From NCBI GenBank assembly GCA_012735355.1, contig JAAYHP010000614.1, forward strand, positions 1-8,494: 8,494 bases of DNA, written 5' to 3'. A program made the position numbers and the translations under genes. The stretch is from Lysinibacillus sp. (GTDB lineage Bacteria > Bacillota > Bacilli > Bacillales_A > Planococcaceae). The notes below the pieces were generated by a model. It saw only the letters and a program-made list of their open reading frames with translations, searched no databases and was not told the origin of the DNA. Shown here one piece after another: positions 1 to 5,757 of the stretch (position 1 is its first letter; each line of letters starts with the position of its first letter).

Positions 1-258
1 ACTTGGAAAGAATCCCCCCTGCCTATTAAAATGCATATTTCAAGCCCGAAAAGTGAATCACAATTTCGACATCATTCCGATTTTGTGGACGTGGACATGT
101 TTTTCAACTTTTTAAAAGAAATCAATGGATCGGTGCCTGAAATTCACTGCATGATCGAAGCTAAAAGGAAGGATGAAGCTCTTTTTAAATTAATGGAAAA
201 TATAAAAAGTAGAGGAAATATTAAAATAGTGGATGGATCTTCCTTTTACTTGAAGTAG
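1..258 (+). CDS. uvsE: UV damage endonuclease UvsE-like, C-terminal part (5' end outside window)
   Basis: The frame is open from base 1 to a TAG at 256-258 and gives about 85 residues. They align by eye with the last part of the full-length UvsE encoded at 3028-3981. Shared features are the starting TW, the K-x-H-x-SSPKS block (Lys codon 28-30, His codon 34-36), the VDxD block and the MIEAKxKDxA block (Glu codon 157-159). In UVDE/UvsE enzymes these Lys, His and Glu residues belong to the metal-binding active site of the TIM barrel, which nicks DNA 5' of UV photoproducts. About a third of residues match the second copy, so this is a divergent paralogue and not a recent duplicate. The visible part is intact up to its natural end. 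Whether the rest is intact cannot be seen. An internal ATG at 31 is not a credible start, because it lies in the middle of the conserved domain. Confidence 0.85.
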   Translation, partial: TWKESPLPIKMHISSPKSESQFRHHSDFVDVDMFFNFLKEINGSVPEIHCMIEAKRKDEALFKLMENIKSRGNIKIVDGSSFYLK

Positions 259-450
259 TACATCGACCAGCTTTTGATGGATTTTTACTAGCATCCAATT
301 CACCGATGCATTTCAGCCTTTGCGATTCCATGCTTAATTGCAGGAATAGCAATTTTACCTGTGCAAGAAGGATATGGAAATATGGTCCCTTCAAAAGAAA
401 CAGCATACTGCTTCTGTTGTGGAGACTGAATAAGTAACAACGAATTAATC

Positions 451-494
451 AAGCCTTGATAGTGATATGGAAGATACGTTTTCGGGGCTTTTTT
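451..494 (+). terminator. Probable Rho-independent terminator
   Basis: AAGCCTTGA at 451-459 can pair with TCGGGGCTT at 482-490 over nine positions, two of them G-U. A run of T residues follows at 489-494, with more T after a single G. The loop is long, about 22 bases, which weakens the call. It lies almost 200 bases after the uvsE-like stop codon. Confidence 0.45.
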
Positions 495-711
495 GTTTTA
501 CTTCATTTGAAACGCCTATAAATTTTAGTTTTAGACTGAATTGTGGTTTATTGTATCGAATTTCTACTATTTAAAAAACATAAAAGATTTCCTGGGAAAT
601 ACAATGTTCGTTAATTTTCGACAGGTTATTGTATATATTTGTATGGAAGGAGCGGAAGATTGCACCTTTCTTTTTATAAAAGGTATTATTCGGATGCTTT
701 CAATCGGGACT

Positions 712-739
712 TTGCCTAGAATTAGGATTACATTATACA
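712..739 (+). promoter_or_regulatory. Weak candidate promoter for the cupin gene
   Basis: TTGCCT at 712-717 and TATACA at 734-739 are separated by 16 bases. Each matches the sigma-A consensus at four of six positions. The pair ends about 30 bases before the ribosome binding site at 771-776. The same stretch contains CATA-like strings that could suit a sporulation sigma factor, so the sigma class is undecided. Confidence 0.25.
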
Positions 740-784
740 TAGTATTTAAATTAGGTGATAGAATTAATAAAAGGAGATGGAGTG

Positions 785-1453
785 TTGAATTATTTCCATT
801 ATCATCCGTTTTATGGGAAGGAACTAATGCAACAGTTTGGACATTCTGATTATAGGCAACCATATGATATGAATTTTAATTATGGAGATTTCGATGTGTA
901 TGGGAATATTTCCAATATGCATGACCATTGGTGGCTAACAAATATGTACGATAATTTTTATGGTAATCTGAATAGGATAAATCCAAACTTTACAATACAG
1001 CCACATCACCATGAAAAGCGAAAGAGCGATCATGGTCCAAATCCATTTGTTATAAATATTAATGAAGCAGCAAAGAAAAATGATACTTATCGAACAGCTC
1101 TATGGACAGGGAATTATTTACAAATAACTTTAATGAGTTTGCATCCTGGAGAAGATATTGGTTTAGAAATTCATCCGGATACAGATCAATTTTTACGTGT
1201 GGAACAGGGAGAAGGAATTGTTCAAATGGGTACGAATCCGAATGATTTAAATTTCGTGAAAAGGGTATCGGATGATTCAGCAATTATGATTCCTGCTCGT
1301 ACTTGGCATAATGTTACGAATACGGGAAGTGTTCCATTAAAGCTTTACTCCATTTATGCACCACCACACCATCCACATGGAACGATTCATCGGACAAAGG
1401 CGGATGCTTTTGCTGCTGAACAAGGATTTTATCCATCACATCCTAATTTTTAG
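785..1453 (+). CDS. Cupin-domain protein with His/Tyr/Asn-rich N-terminal extension
   Basis: This encodes 222 residues from a TTG start at 785, chosen because AAGGAG at 771-776 lies 8 bases upstream. A GTG at 782 is the next choice; a longer GTG start at 755 would read through the ribosome binding site. Residues about 1-75 are rich in Tyr, His, Asn, Phe and Trp. A single cupin barrel follows, roughly residues 85-190. Motif 1 is variant, with H130 followed by P-D-T-D-Q-F in place of the usual H-x-H. Motif 2 is clear: I-P-A-R-T-W-H-N-V-T-N with H175. A His-rich PHHPHGTIH tail segment follows the barrel. Similar single cupins are often annotated as mannose-6-phosphate isomerase-like, but the substrate is unknown. 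The aromatic, Asn-rich N-terminus recalls spore-coat-associated proteins, which is only inference. The gene appears monocistronic, with its own terminator. Confidence 0.85.
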   Translation: MNYFHYHPFYGKELMQQFGHSDYRQPYDMNFNYGDFDVYGNISNMHDHWWLTNMYDNFYGNLNRINPNFTIQPHHHEKRKSDHGPNPFVININEAAKKNDTYRTALWTGNYLQITLMSLHPGEDIGLEIHPDTDQFLRVEQGEGIVQMGTNPNDLNFVKRVSDDSAIMIPARTWHNVTNTGSVPLKLYSIYAPPHHPHGTIHRTKADAFAAEQGFYPSHPNF

Positions 1454-1497
1454 ATATAATTGAGAAGTTAAAGGTTAGCAATTTCTATTATTGAACA

Positions 1498-1527
1498 GGG
1501 GAGGTTGTTTAGACTCCTCTTTTTTTG
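1498..1527 (+). terminator. Rho-independent terminator after cupin gene
   Basis: GGGGAG at 1498-1503 pairs with CTCCTC at 1514-1519, with one G-U, around a 10-base loop. Eight T residues follow directly. It lies 45 bases after the cupin stop codon. Confidence 0.75.
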
Positions 1528-1648
1528 TGTATATTATATTTATGTGTAAATCAGTTTAATAGAAGGATAATCGACAAGTAAGAAGCGAAAGAGACCGTTC
1601 AATTAGTAAAGAAATAGAAAATTATTTCCTTAGGCTAGAACATTAAAT

Positions 1649-1697
1649 TTCCTTTCTGAATCTAGTACAATGGAAATAAATAGTTTACAGAAAGGAA
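1649..1697 (+). repeat. 10-bp perfect inverted repeat around the methyltransferase promoter and RBS
   Basis: TTCCTTTCTG at 1649-1658 and CAGAAAGGAA at 1688-1697 are perfect reverse complements 29 bases apart. The right arm contains the AAAGGA ribosome binding site of the methyltransferase gene. A possible -10 box, TACAAT at 1666-1671, lies between the arms, with only a poor -35 (TTAAAT, 1643-1648) 17 bases upstream. The repeat could be an operator, or an RNA hairpin hiding the ribosome binding site if transcription starts upstream of the left arm. Confidence 0.5.
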
Positions 1698-1706
1698 TAT
1701 AACATC

Positions 1707-2909
1707 ATGACCATTAAAAAAACACGAGAAGAACAGCTCGTGATTCAATACTTGAATAAATTAGGATTAAAACCTTATAAAAATAACCGTCAATTTTGGG
1801 ATGATTTAAAACGAAGACACAATCAAGATATTGTAAATCAACTTAGTGAAAAAATGAAAGTCAATGATACAGATTTAGATTCACTGTCAGCCTTTTACGA
1901 ATTAAAAAACAGTTCATTATCATTAAGTATAGACGTTAGTAAAATTTCAGCAGACTTATATAAGAAATATTTTGATTGGTTTACGACTCAAAAGGGACAA
2001 GCACCGAAGCGCATTCTTGAAGTGGGATGCGATAATGGAATTGTTGCTTGTTTTTTAGCAACGCTATATCCTGATTCAGAAGTGATAGGCATTGACCATC
2101 GCCTGAATACCATTGAACGAGCAAAGGAATTAGCTGAAAAGTTGAATTTATCCAATGTATCATTTATCCAAATGGAAATTGGTGAAGTAGCAACCCGATT
2201 TGACAAGCAATCTTTTGATTTAATCGTTTCCCTTAGCGTGTTTCATGAACTATTAAACTTACAAACACCTCGCTATTGGTCAATAGGTGAATTGTTAGAA
2301 ATGGACGAAACTATTGATGATACATCATCTTTTATTTCACTCAAAACTCTTTTGAAAAATAATCCTTCAAGCAAATGGATTTCTTGTGAACGTCTACCTT
2401 TTATGGGGGCGATTTCAGTATGGGCAAAAGCCATTACGGCAAGTGGTTTTCATATTCTATGGGACGAAATGCAATATCTTCATTTCCAAGAGCTGGGAGA
2501 GCAACAAAAAATGCCGATTTTCATTGCATCGACGCAAAATAATATCGACCTGTTGGAGAAAGTGTATGCCTTTGAGTCAAAAGACAAAGTTTTACAATTA
2601 TTTGATGGGAAGACATTGAAGGAGCCAGAAGCAGAAATTGTATTTGAGCAAACGGAAGATAAAGAGTTTGTCAAAGGCGTTGAAATTCACTTTACGAACG
2701 GGTCTGGAAATATGCGAATTGAATGTTGGAAAACTAGAGAGAAAATTTTCTTATATCAATTTACGAATATCGGTTATCGAGAGTTAAAAGTATTCGGAAA
2801 TATAGAAAAAGCTTTATCAGATTTTGAGAACTTAAAAGAACAATGGACTCCTTATGGAAAAACATATCATTATGAAAGCATTGAAGAGCGGGAGCAAATA
2901 GAGACGTAA
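1707..2909 (+). CDS. Class I SAM-dependent methyltransferase with unassigned C-terminal half
   Basis: This encodes 400 residues, with ATG at 1707 preceded by AAAGGA at 1691-1696. Residues about 95-200 form a Rossmann-type methyltransferase core. Motif I is ILEVGCDNGIVA, with E105, G107, C108, D109, N110 and G111. Motif II is IGIDHR, with D130 as the likely ribose-binding acid. The motif IV region is FDLIVSLSVFHELL from F170. The N-terminal 90 residues are mostly helical, charged sequence. Residues about 200-400 match no family I recognise; near the end is a beta-rich segment (ECWKTREKIFLYQFTNIGYR). No methyl acceptor can be named. The gene stands alone between an inverted-repeat leader and a strong terminator. 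Confidence 0.85.
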   Translation: MTIKKTREEQLVIQYLNKLGLKPYKNNRQFWDDLKRRHNQDIVNQLSEKMKVNDTDLDSLSAFYELKNSSLSLSIDVSKISADLYKKYFDWFTTQKGQAPKRILEVGCDNGIVACFLATLYPDSEVIGIDHRLNTIERAKELAEKLNLSNVSFIQMEIGEVATRFDKQSFDLIVSLSVFHELLNLQTPRYWSIGELLEMDETIDDTSSFISLKTLLKNNPSSKWISCERLPFMGAISVWAKAITASGFHILWDEMQYLHFQELGEQQKMPIFIASTQNNIDLLEKVYAFESKDKVLQLFDGKTLKEPEAEIVFEQTEDKEFVKGVEIHFTNGSGNMRIECWKTREKIFLYQFTNIGYRELKVFGNIEKALSDFENLKEQWTPYGKTYHYESIEEREQIET

Positions 2910-2919
2910 CAAAATAAAT

Positions 2920-2966
2920 GCACTTTCATTGTTAGCTACATAGCGAACGATGAAAGTGCTTTTTTA
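2920..2966 (+). terminator. Strong Rho-independent terminator after methyltransferase gene
   Basis: GCACTTTCAT at 2920-2929 pairs perfectly with ATGAAAGTGC at 2950-2959. The stem extends inward through GTT/AAC and GC/GC pairs separated by single mismatches, and six T residues follow. It lies ten bases after the stop codon. Confidence 0.9.
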
Positions 2967-3027
2967 TGTATGCATTTTTTGAAATCACGAACACTACTAT
3001 CGACTTTACACATAAGTGGGGGATTTG

Positions 3028-3981
3028 ATGATACTTCGATTTGGTTATGTTTCGATGGCTCTTCCATTGTGGGATGCATCGCCATCACATACAATTACCT
3101 TTACGAATTGGAAGAAACAAGATGAAGAAAGTCGAAAGGAGAAGCTGTACTATCTTACAGAGAAAAACTTGAAGAACACCATTCGTATCCTTCATTACAA
3201 TATTGCCCACGAGATTAAAGTATATCGATTGTCTTCATCCCTTATTCCATTAGCGGCCCATCCTGAAGCCAGATGGGATTTTGTAACACCTTTTCGTGAG
3301 CTTTTTCGGGAAATTGGTAAGATAGTAAGAAAGAATGAAATGCGCGTTAGCTTTCATCCTGGACAATATACGTTATTTACTAGTCCACAGGAGCATGTGA
3401 CAAAAAGTGCCATTGTGGATATGACCTATCATTACACGATGCTAGAAGCGATGGGATTAGAAAAAGAGGCAACGATCAATATTCATATTGGTGGAGCTTA
3501 TGGTGATAAAGAAACAACACTAGTCCGGTTTTCCGAAAACTTTGTAACCTTGGACGAAAAAATACGAATGCAAACAACTTTAGAAAATGATGATAAAACC
3601 TATACTGCAGAAGAGACGCTAAAAATTTGTGAAGAGCAAGGTGTTCCTTTCGTTTTTGATTACCATCATCACGTTGCAAATCCAGGAGAAGTTGAATTTG
3701 AAGAGTTATTGCCTCGAATATTTGCAACTTGGGAACGAGTTGGTAAGGTGCCTAAATTTCATTTATCTTCACCAAAATCGAAAAAATTTCTTCGGGCTCA
3801 CCATGAATATGTAGATATGGATTTCGCTTTTCCTTTTATTCGAGCATTACGGGATTTTGGTAAATCGGCGGACATAATGATTGAAGCGAAAGCGAAGGAT
3901 CAGGCATGTCTTCAATTTGTGGAGGAATTAGGGAAAATGCGCGGGATAAAGCAGATAAGTGGTGCTGCTGTGGAGATATAG
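3028..3981 (+). CDS. uvsE: UV damage endonuclease UvsE (UVDE), full length
   Basis: This encodes 317 residues from ATG at 3028, the typical start of the family (MI-x-R-x-GYV-x-MA). A GTG at 3016 is in frame but overlaps the GTGGGGG ribosome binding site at 3016-3022. UvsE is a TIM-barrel, metal-dependent endonuclease that nicks DNA 5' of cyclobutane dimers, 6-4 photoproducts and some other lesions, starting alternative excision repair. All expected site residues are visible: H110 (HPGQY), H153 (NIHIGG), E186 (LENDD), D211 and H214 (DYHHH), K243 and H245 (PKFHLSSPK), and E286 (IEAKAKD). The family enzyme from Thermus carries a modified Lys at the position of K243. The length is normal for the family. 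The gene follows a terminator and appears to be transcribed alone. A second, divergent UvsE-like C-terminus lies at the left edge of the window. Confidence 0.95.
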   Translation: MILRFGYVSMALPLWDASPSHTITFTNWKKQDEESRKEKLYYLTEKNLKNTIRILHYNIAHEIKVYRLSSSLIPLAAHPEARWDFVTPFRELFREIGKIVRKNEMRVSFHPGQYTLFTSPQEHVTKSAIVDMTYHYTMLEAMGLEKEATINIHIGGAYGDKETTLVRFSENFVTLDEKIRMQTTLENDDKTYTAEETLKICEEQGVPFVFDYHHHVANPGEVEFEELLPRIFATWERVGKVPKFHLSSPKSKKFLRAHHEYVDMDFAFPFIRALRDFGKSADIMIEAKAKDQACLQFVEELGKMRGIKQISGAAVEI

Positions 3982-4035
3982 ATAGAAGTATGAACTACTG
4001 GAACAAGTTAATTTGCTTTTTGTTGAAACTAGAAC

Positions 4036-4134
4036 AACTCCTTTGGCTCAGTTCAGTAGATTTACCGTAGACAATAGTTTATGCTTAGGTAAATCACCTA
4101 AGCGGAACTATGGCTAACTCAAATGCAAAGAGTT
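4036..4134 (+). repeat. Nested imperfect inverted repeat, about 100 bp
   Basis: The core is GCTTAGGT (4083-4090), a 5-base loop and ACCTAAGC (4096-4103). It is flanked by ATAGTT (4074-4079) and AACTAT (4106-4111), which also pair. Farther out, AACTCCTTTG (4036-4045) can pair with CAAAGAGTT (4126-4134), with one bulge. A competing helix is possible between GATTTACC (4059-4066) and GGTAAATC (4088-4095). The region may encode a structured RNA, or be a small inverted-repeat element remnant. No terminal duplication was identified. Confidence 0.5.
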
Positions 4135-4145
4135 AACCTTTTTAC
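4115..4145 (+). terminator. Possible terminator downstream of uvsE
   Basis: TAACTC at 4115-4120 pairs with GAGTTA at 4130-4135 around nine bases, followed by ACC and a run of five T residues. The stem is short and AT-rich. It lies about 135 bases after the uvsE stop codon and uses part of the larger inverted repeat. Confidence 0.3.
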
Positions 4146-4289
4146 TTAGCAATCTTTTCCATATTATTCCGTCCAATCAAATAAAAGTGCCACAAATAAA
4201 GCTTTTTTTATTTATTCAAAGAAATTTTAAATAATGTCTAAAGGTTATATGGAAACAGTAGATTTATATACAATTTTTTTTAGGTAAAG

Positions 4290-4318
4290 TTGACGTCTTT
4301 CAAAATATTCTATATTAT
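4290..4318 (+). promoter_or_regulatory. Sigma-A-type promoter of the queF-C-D-E operon
   Basis: TTGACG at 4290-4295 and TATTAT at 4313-4318 are separated by 17 bases, and each matches the consensus at five of six positions. Transcription would start near 4325, about 25 bases before the first preQ1 aptamer. This fits the short leaders of preQ1-controlled genes. Confidence 0.75.
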
Positions 4319-4348
4319 TACGTAGAAGGATTGCCCGACTAGAACGGG

Positions 4349-4384
4349 AGAGGTTCATAGCAATACCCTCTATAAAAAACTATG
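4349..4384 (+). promoter_or_regulatory. preQ1-I riboswitch aptamer 1 (upstream of queF)
   Basis: P1 is AGAGG at 4349-4353 paired with CCTCT at 4367-4371. The loop carries TTCATAGC, and an A-rich tail (TATAAAAAACTATG) follows. The P2 pseudoknot pairs CATAG at 4356-4360 with CTATG at 4380-4384, five base pairs. C4361, just after the TAG of the loop, matches the cytosine that recognises preQ1 in known class I aptamers. Layout, size and gene context fit the preQ1-I family. Ligand binding is expected to switch the queF leader off. Confidence 0.93.
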
Positions 4385-4431
4385 AAAAACAAACATACTA
4401 TTTCATTAGTTTTAATAGAATGATTGGGTAC

Positions 4432-4478
4432 ACCTCTCTTGAAAATGTTGGGAAACATTTTGCAAGGAGGTTTTTTTT
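4432..4478 (+). terminator. Riboswitch-controlled terminator that contains the queF Shine-Dalgarno
   Basis: The hairpin pairs ACCTC (4432-4436) with GAGGT (4467-4471), CTTG (4438-4441) with CAAG (4463-4466), and AAAATGTT (4442-4449) with AACATTTT (4454-4461), around a GGGA loop. Eight T residues (4471-4478) run directly into the queF ATG at 4479. The 3' arm contains AAGGAGG, the queF ribosome binding site, so the same stem could both terminate transcription and block translation. The 5' arm ACCTCTC (4432-4438) is complementary to GAGAGGT (4348-4354) in the aptamer P1 strand, giving an antiterminator alternative. Confidence 0.88.
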
Positions 4479-4979
4479 ATGTCTAGTCGTAAGTATGAAG
4501 ATGGCTTGAAGGATTTAACACTACTTGGTAATCAAGGGGTAACTTATCCGACGAATTATTCACCTGGAGTATTGGAGGCAGTTGATAATCTCCATTCAAA
4601 TCGAGATTATTTCGTGAAGTTCAATTGTCCGGAGTTTACAAGTTTATGTCCTTTAACAAAGCAACCAGATTTTGCAACAATTTATATTTCGTATATCCCG
4701 GACAAAAAACTCGTTGAAAGTAAGTCGCTAAAATTATATTTATTTAGTTTCCGAAATCACGGTGATTTTCATGAAGATTGCGTGAATATCATTATGAACG
4801 ATTTAATACAATTATTAGACCCAAGATATATTGAAGTTTGGGGGAAATTTACTCCGCGGGGAGGAATATCGATCGATCCGTGGTGTAACTACGGAAAACC
4901 TGGAACGAAATACGAAGATATGGCTAATTTCCGATTAATGAACCATGATTTATATCCAGAAATAGTAGATAATCGATAA
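4479..4979 (+). CDS. queF: NADPH-dependent 7-cyano-7-deazaguanine reductase QueF
   Basis: This encodes 166 residues, the size of the short (type I) Bacillus-type QueF, a tunnelling-fold enzyme. It reduces the nitrile of preQ0 to the aminomethyl group of preQ1 using NADPH, the last free-base step before tRNA-guanine transglycosylase inserts preQ1 into tRNA. C57 in [14 protein letters not shown] is the nucleophile that forms the thioimide with the nitrile, and D64 is the partner acid. The family motif E-S-K-S-L-K is at residues 80-85, and H98-E99 match the substrate-binding His-Glu pair. The ATG follows the AAGGAGG site by eight T residues that are also the terminator tract. In the well-known Bacillus subtilis cluster queF comes last, whereas here it comes first and is separated from queC by a second riboswitch. 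Confidence 0.97.
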   Translation: MSSRKYEDGLKDLTLLGNQGVTYPTNYSPGVLEAVDNLHSNRDYFVKFNCPEFTSLCPLTKQPDFATIYISYIPDKKLVESKSLKLYLFSFRNHGDFHEDCVNIIMNDLIQLLDPRYIEVWGKFTPRGGISIDPWCNYGKPGTKYEDMANFRLMNHDLYPEIVDNR

Positions 4980-4994
4980 AACAATTGAAGAAAT

Positions 4995-5030
4995 AGAGGT
5001 TCTTAGCTACCCTCTTAAAAAAACTAAGGA
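4995..5030 (+). promoter_or_regulatory. preQ1-I riboswitch aptamer 2 (between queF and queC)
   Basis: P1 pairs AGAGG at 4995-4999 with CCTCT at 5011-5015. The P2 pseudoknot pairs CTTAG at 5002-5006 with CTAAG at 5024-5028. The joining tail is a run of A residues, and C5007 is the expected ligand-recognising cytosine. It starts 16 bases after the queF stop codon. I see no good promoter between the genes, so it is probably reached by transcripts coming through queF. Its sequence outside the conserved core differs from aptamer 1. Confidence 0.93.
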
Positions 5031-5031
5031 G

Positions 5032-5070
5032 AAAACAGCATTTCTTTCTTAGGATGCTGTTTTTCTTTTT
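5032..5070 (+). terminator. Riboswitch-controlled intercistronic terminator before queC
   Basis: AAAACAGCAT at 5032-5041 pairs perfectly with ATGCTGTTTT at 5054-5063 around a 12-base loop, and more T-rich sequence follows to 5070. The loop contains CTTAG at 5048-5052, which can pair with CTAAG at 5024-5028, the 3' strand of the aptamer 2 pseudoknot. That pairing would trap the left terminator arm in a loop and act as an antiterminator when no ligand is bound. The queC ribosome binding site (GAAGGAG, 5073-5079) lies outside the hairpin, so this switch looks purely transcriptional. Confidence 0.87.
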
Positions 5071-5088
5071 GTGAAGGAGTGTTAATAA

Positions 5089-5757
5089 ATGAAGCAAGAT
5101 AAAGCGATTGTTGTATTTAGCGGTGGACAGGATAGTACGACATGTTTATTTTGGGCAAAAGAACAGTTTAAAGAAGTAGAAGCGGTAACCTTTGATTATG
5201 GTCAAAGGCATCATTTTGAAATTGAATGTGCAAAAGAAATCGCTAAGGAAGTAGGAGTGAAGCATCACATTCTTGATATGTCTTTATTGAATCAGCTTGC
5301 TCCAAATGCATTAACGAGGGAAGACATACAAGTAGAAGATGGTAAAGATGGTGAGCTACCATCCACCTTCGTACCAGGTCGAAATTTGCTCTTTCTTTCT
5401 TTTGCTGGTGTTTTAGCAAGCCAAGTAGGCGCGAAGCATATCGTAACTGGTGTATGTGAAACCGATTTTAGTGGTTATCCTGATTGTCGAGATATTTTTG
5501 TAAAGTCATTGAACGTTACACTCAATTTATCGATGGATGATACGTTCGTCATCCATACGCCGCTAATGTGGTTAAATAAAGCAGAAACTTGGGAGCTGTC
5601 AGATAAGTTAGGTGTGCTTGAATTTGTACGGAACAAAACTTTGACTTGTTATAACGGGATTATTGCAGATGGCTGTGGTGAATGTCCAGCATGTAAGTTG
5701 AGAAATAATGGGCTTAATGAATATTTACGTTCTAGAAAGGGGTCTTCAAATGTTTGA
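5089..5757 (+). CDS. queC: 7-cyano-7-deazaguanine (preQ0) synthase QueC
   Basis: This encodes 222 residues, normal for the family, with ATG at 5089 preceded by GAAGGAG at a 9-base spacing. QueC uses ATP and ammonia to convert 7-carboxy-7-deazaguanine to preQ0. The ATP PP-loop is V-F-S-G-G-Q-D-S-T at residues 9-17. The mid-region VPGRN and [15 protein letters not shown] segments are family hallmarks. The zinc site is the C-terminal cluster C187, C196, C199 and C202 in the GCGECPACK region. The gene is controlled by the second preQ1 riboswitch just upstream. Its last eight bases overlap queD, so translation of the two is probably coupled. Confidence 0.97.
   Translation: MKQDKAIVVFSGGQDSTTCLFWAKEQFKEVEAVTFDYGQRHHFEIECAKEIAKEVGVKHHILDMSLLNQLAPNALTREDIQVEDGKDGELPSTFVPGRNLLFLSFAGVLASQVGAKHIVTGVCETDFSGYPDCRDIFVKSLNVTLNLSMDDTFVIHTPLMWLNKAETWELSDKLGVLEFVRNKTLTCYNGIIADGCGECPACKLRNNGLNEYLRSRKGSSNV

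Larger units (their letters stand above)
259..784. other. Gene-free stretch between uvsE-like end and cupin gene
   Basis: I see no supportable gene in these roughly 525 bases. The open frames here have no ribosome binding site and no recognisable family. A frame open from 292 to 429 reads somewhat like protein, including a hydrophobic run, but it has no start codon and may be chance or a decayed remnant. The stretch holds a probable terminator at 451-494 and a weak promoter candidate at 712-739. Confidence 0.6.
3982..4289. other. Intergenic region upstream of the queuosine operon promoter
   Basis: About 300 bases lie here without a credible gene. The first half holds a set of nested inverted repeats (4036-4145), part of which may terminate uvsE. 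The second half, 4146-4289, is very AT-rich. It contains an A/T hairpin, AAATAAA with TTTATTT near 4195-4215, which is too weak to name. Confidence 0.6.

Noticed and set aside
292..429. Protein-like open frame with a hydrophobic stretch after the uvsE-like stop
   Set aside because: It has no start codon or ribosome binding site, spans only 45 codons and matches no family I know. A neighbouring frame is equally open here, so chance cannot be excluded.
541..863. Open frames on both strands ahead of the cupin gene
   Set aside because: Neither has a ribosome binding site or a recognisable family. The plus-strand frame overlaps the real start of the cupin gene in another frame, and composition is that of AT-rich non-coding DNA.
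3016..3027. GTG at 3016 as the start of uvsE
   Set aside because: The GTGGGGG string is the ribosome binding site itself, and the family's conserved N-terminus begins at the ATG at 3028.
3990..4070. 26-codon open frame just after uvsE
   Set aside because: There is no ribosome binding site, it overlaps an inverted-repeat region, and it shows no recognisable sequence.
4031..4070. tRNA-like D-arm string (GGCTCAGTTCAGTAG) after uvsE
   Set aside because: No T-arm consensus, anticodon arm or acceptor stem could be placed around it, so it is not called a tRNA or tRNA remnant.
4325..4478. T-box or other tRNA-sensing leader before queF
   Set aside because: There is no T-box sequence or specifier stem. 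The preQ1-I aptamer and terminator explain the leader fully.
5708..5749. Upstream ATG at 5708 as the start of queD
   Set aside because: It lies deep inside queC without a suitable ribosome binding site, and the ATG at 5750 has AAAGGGG at a good distance.
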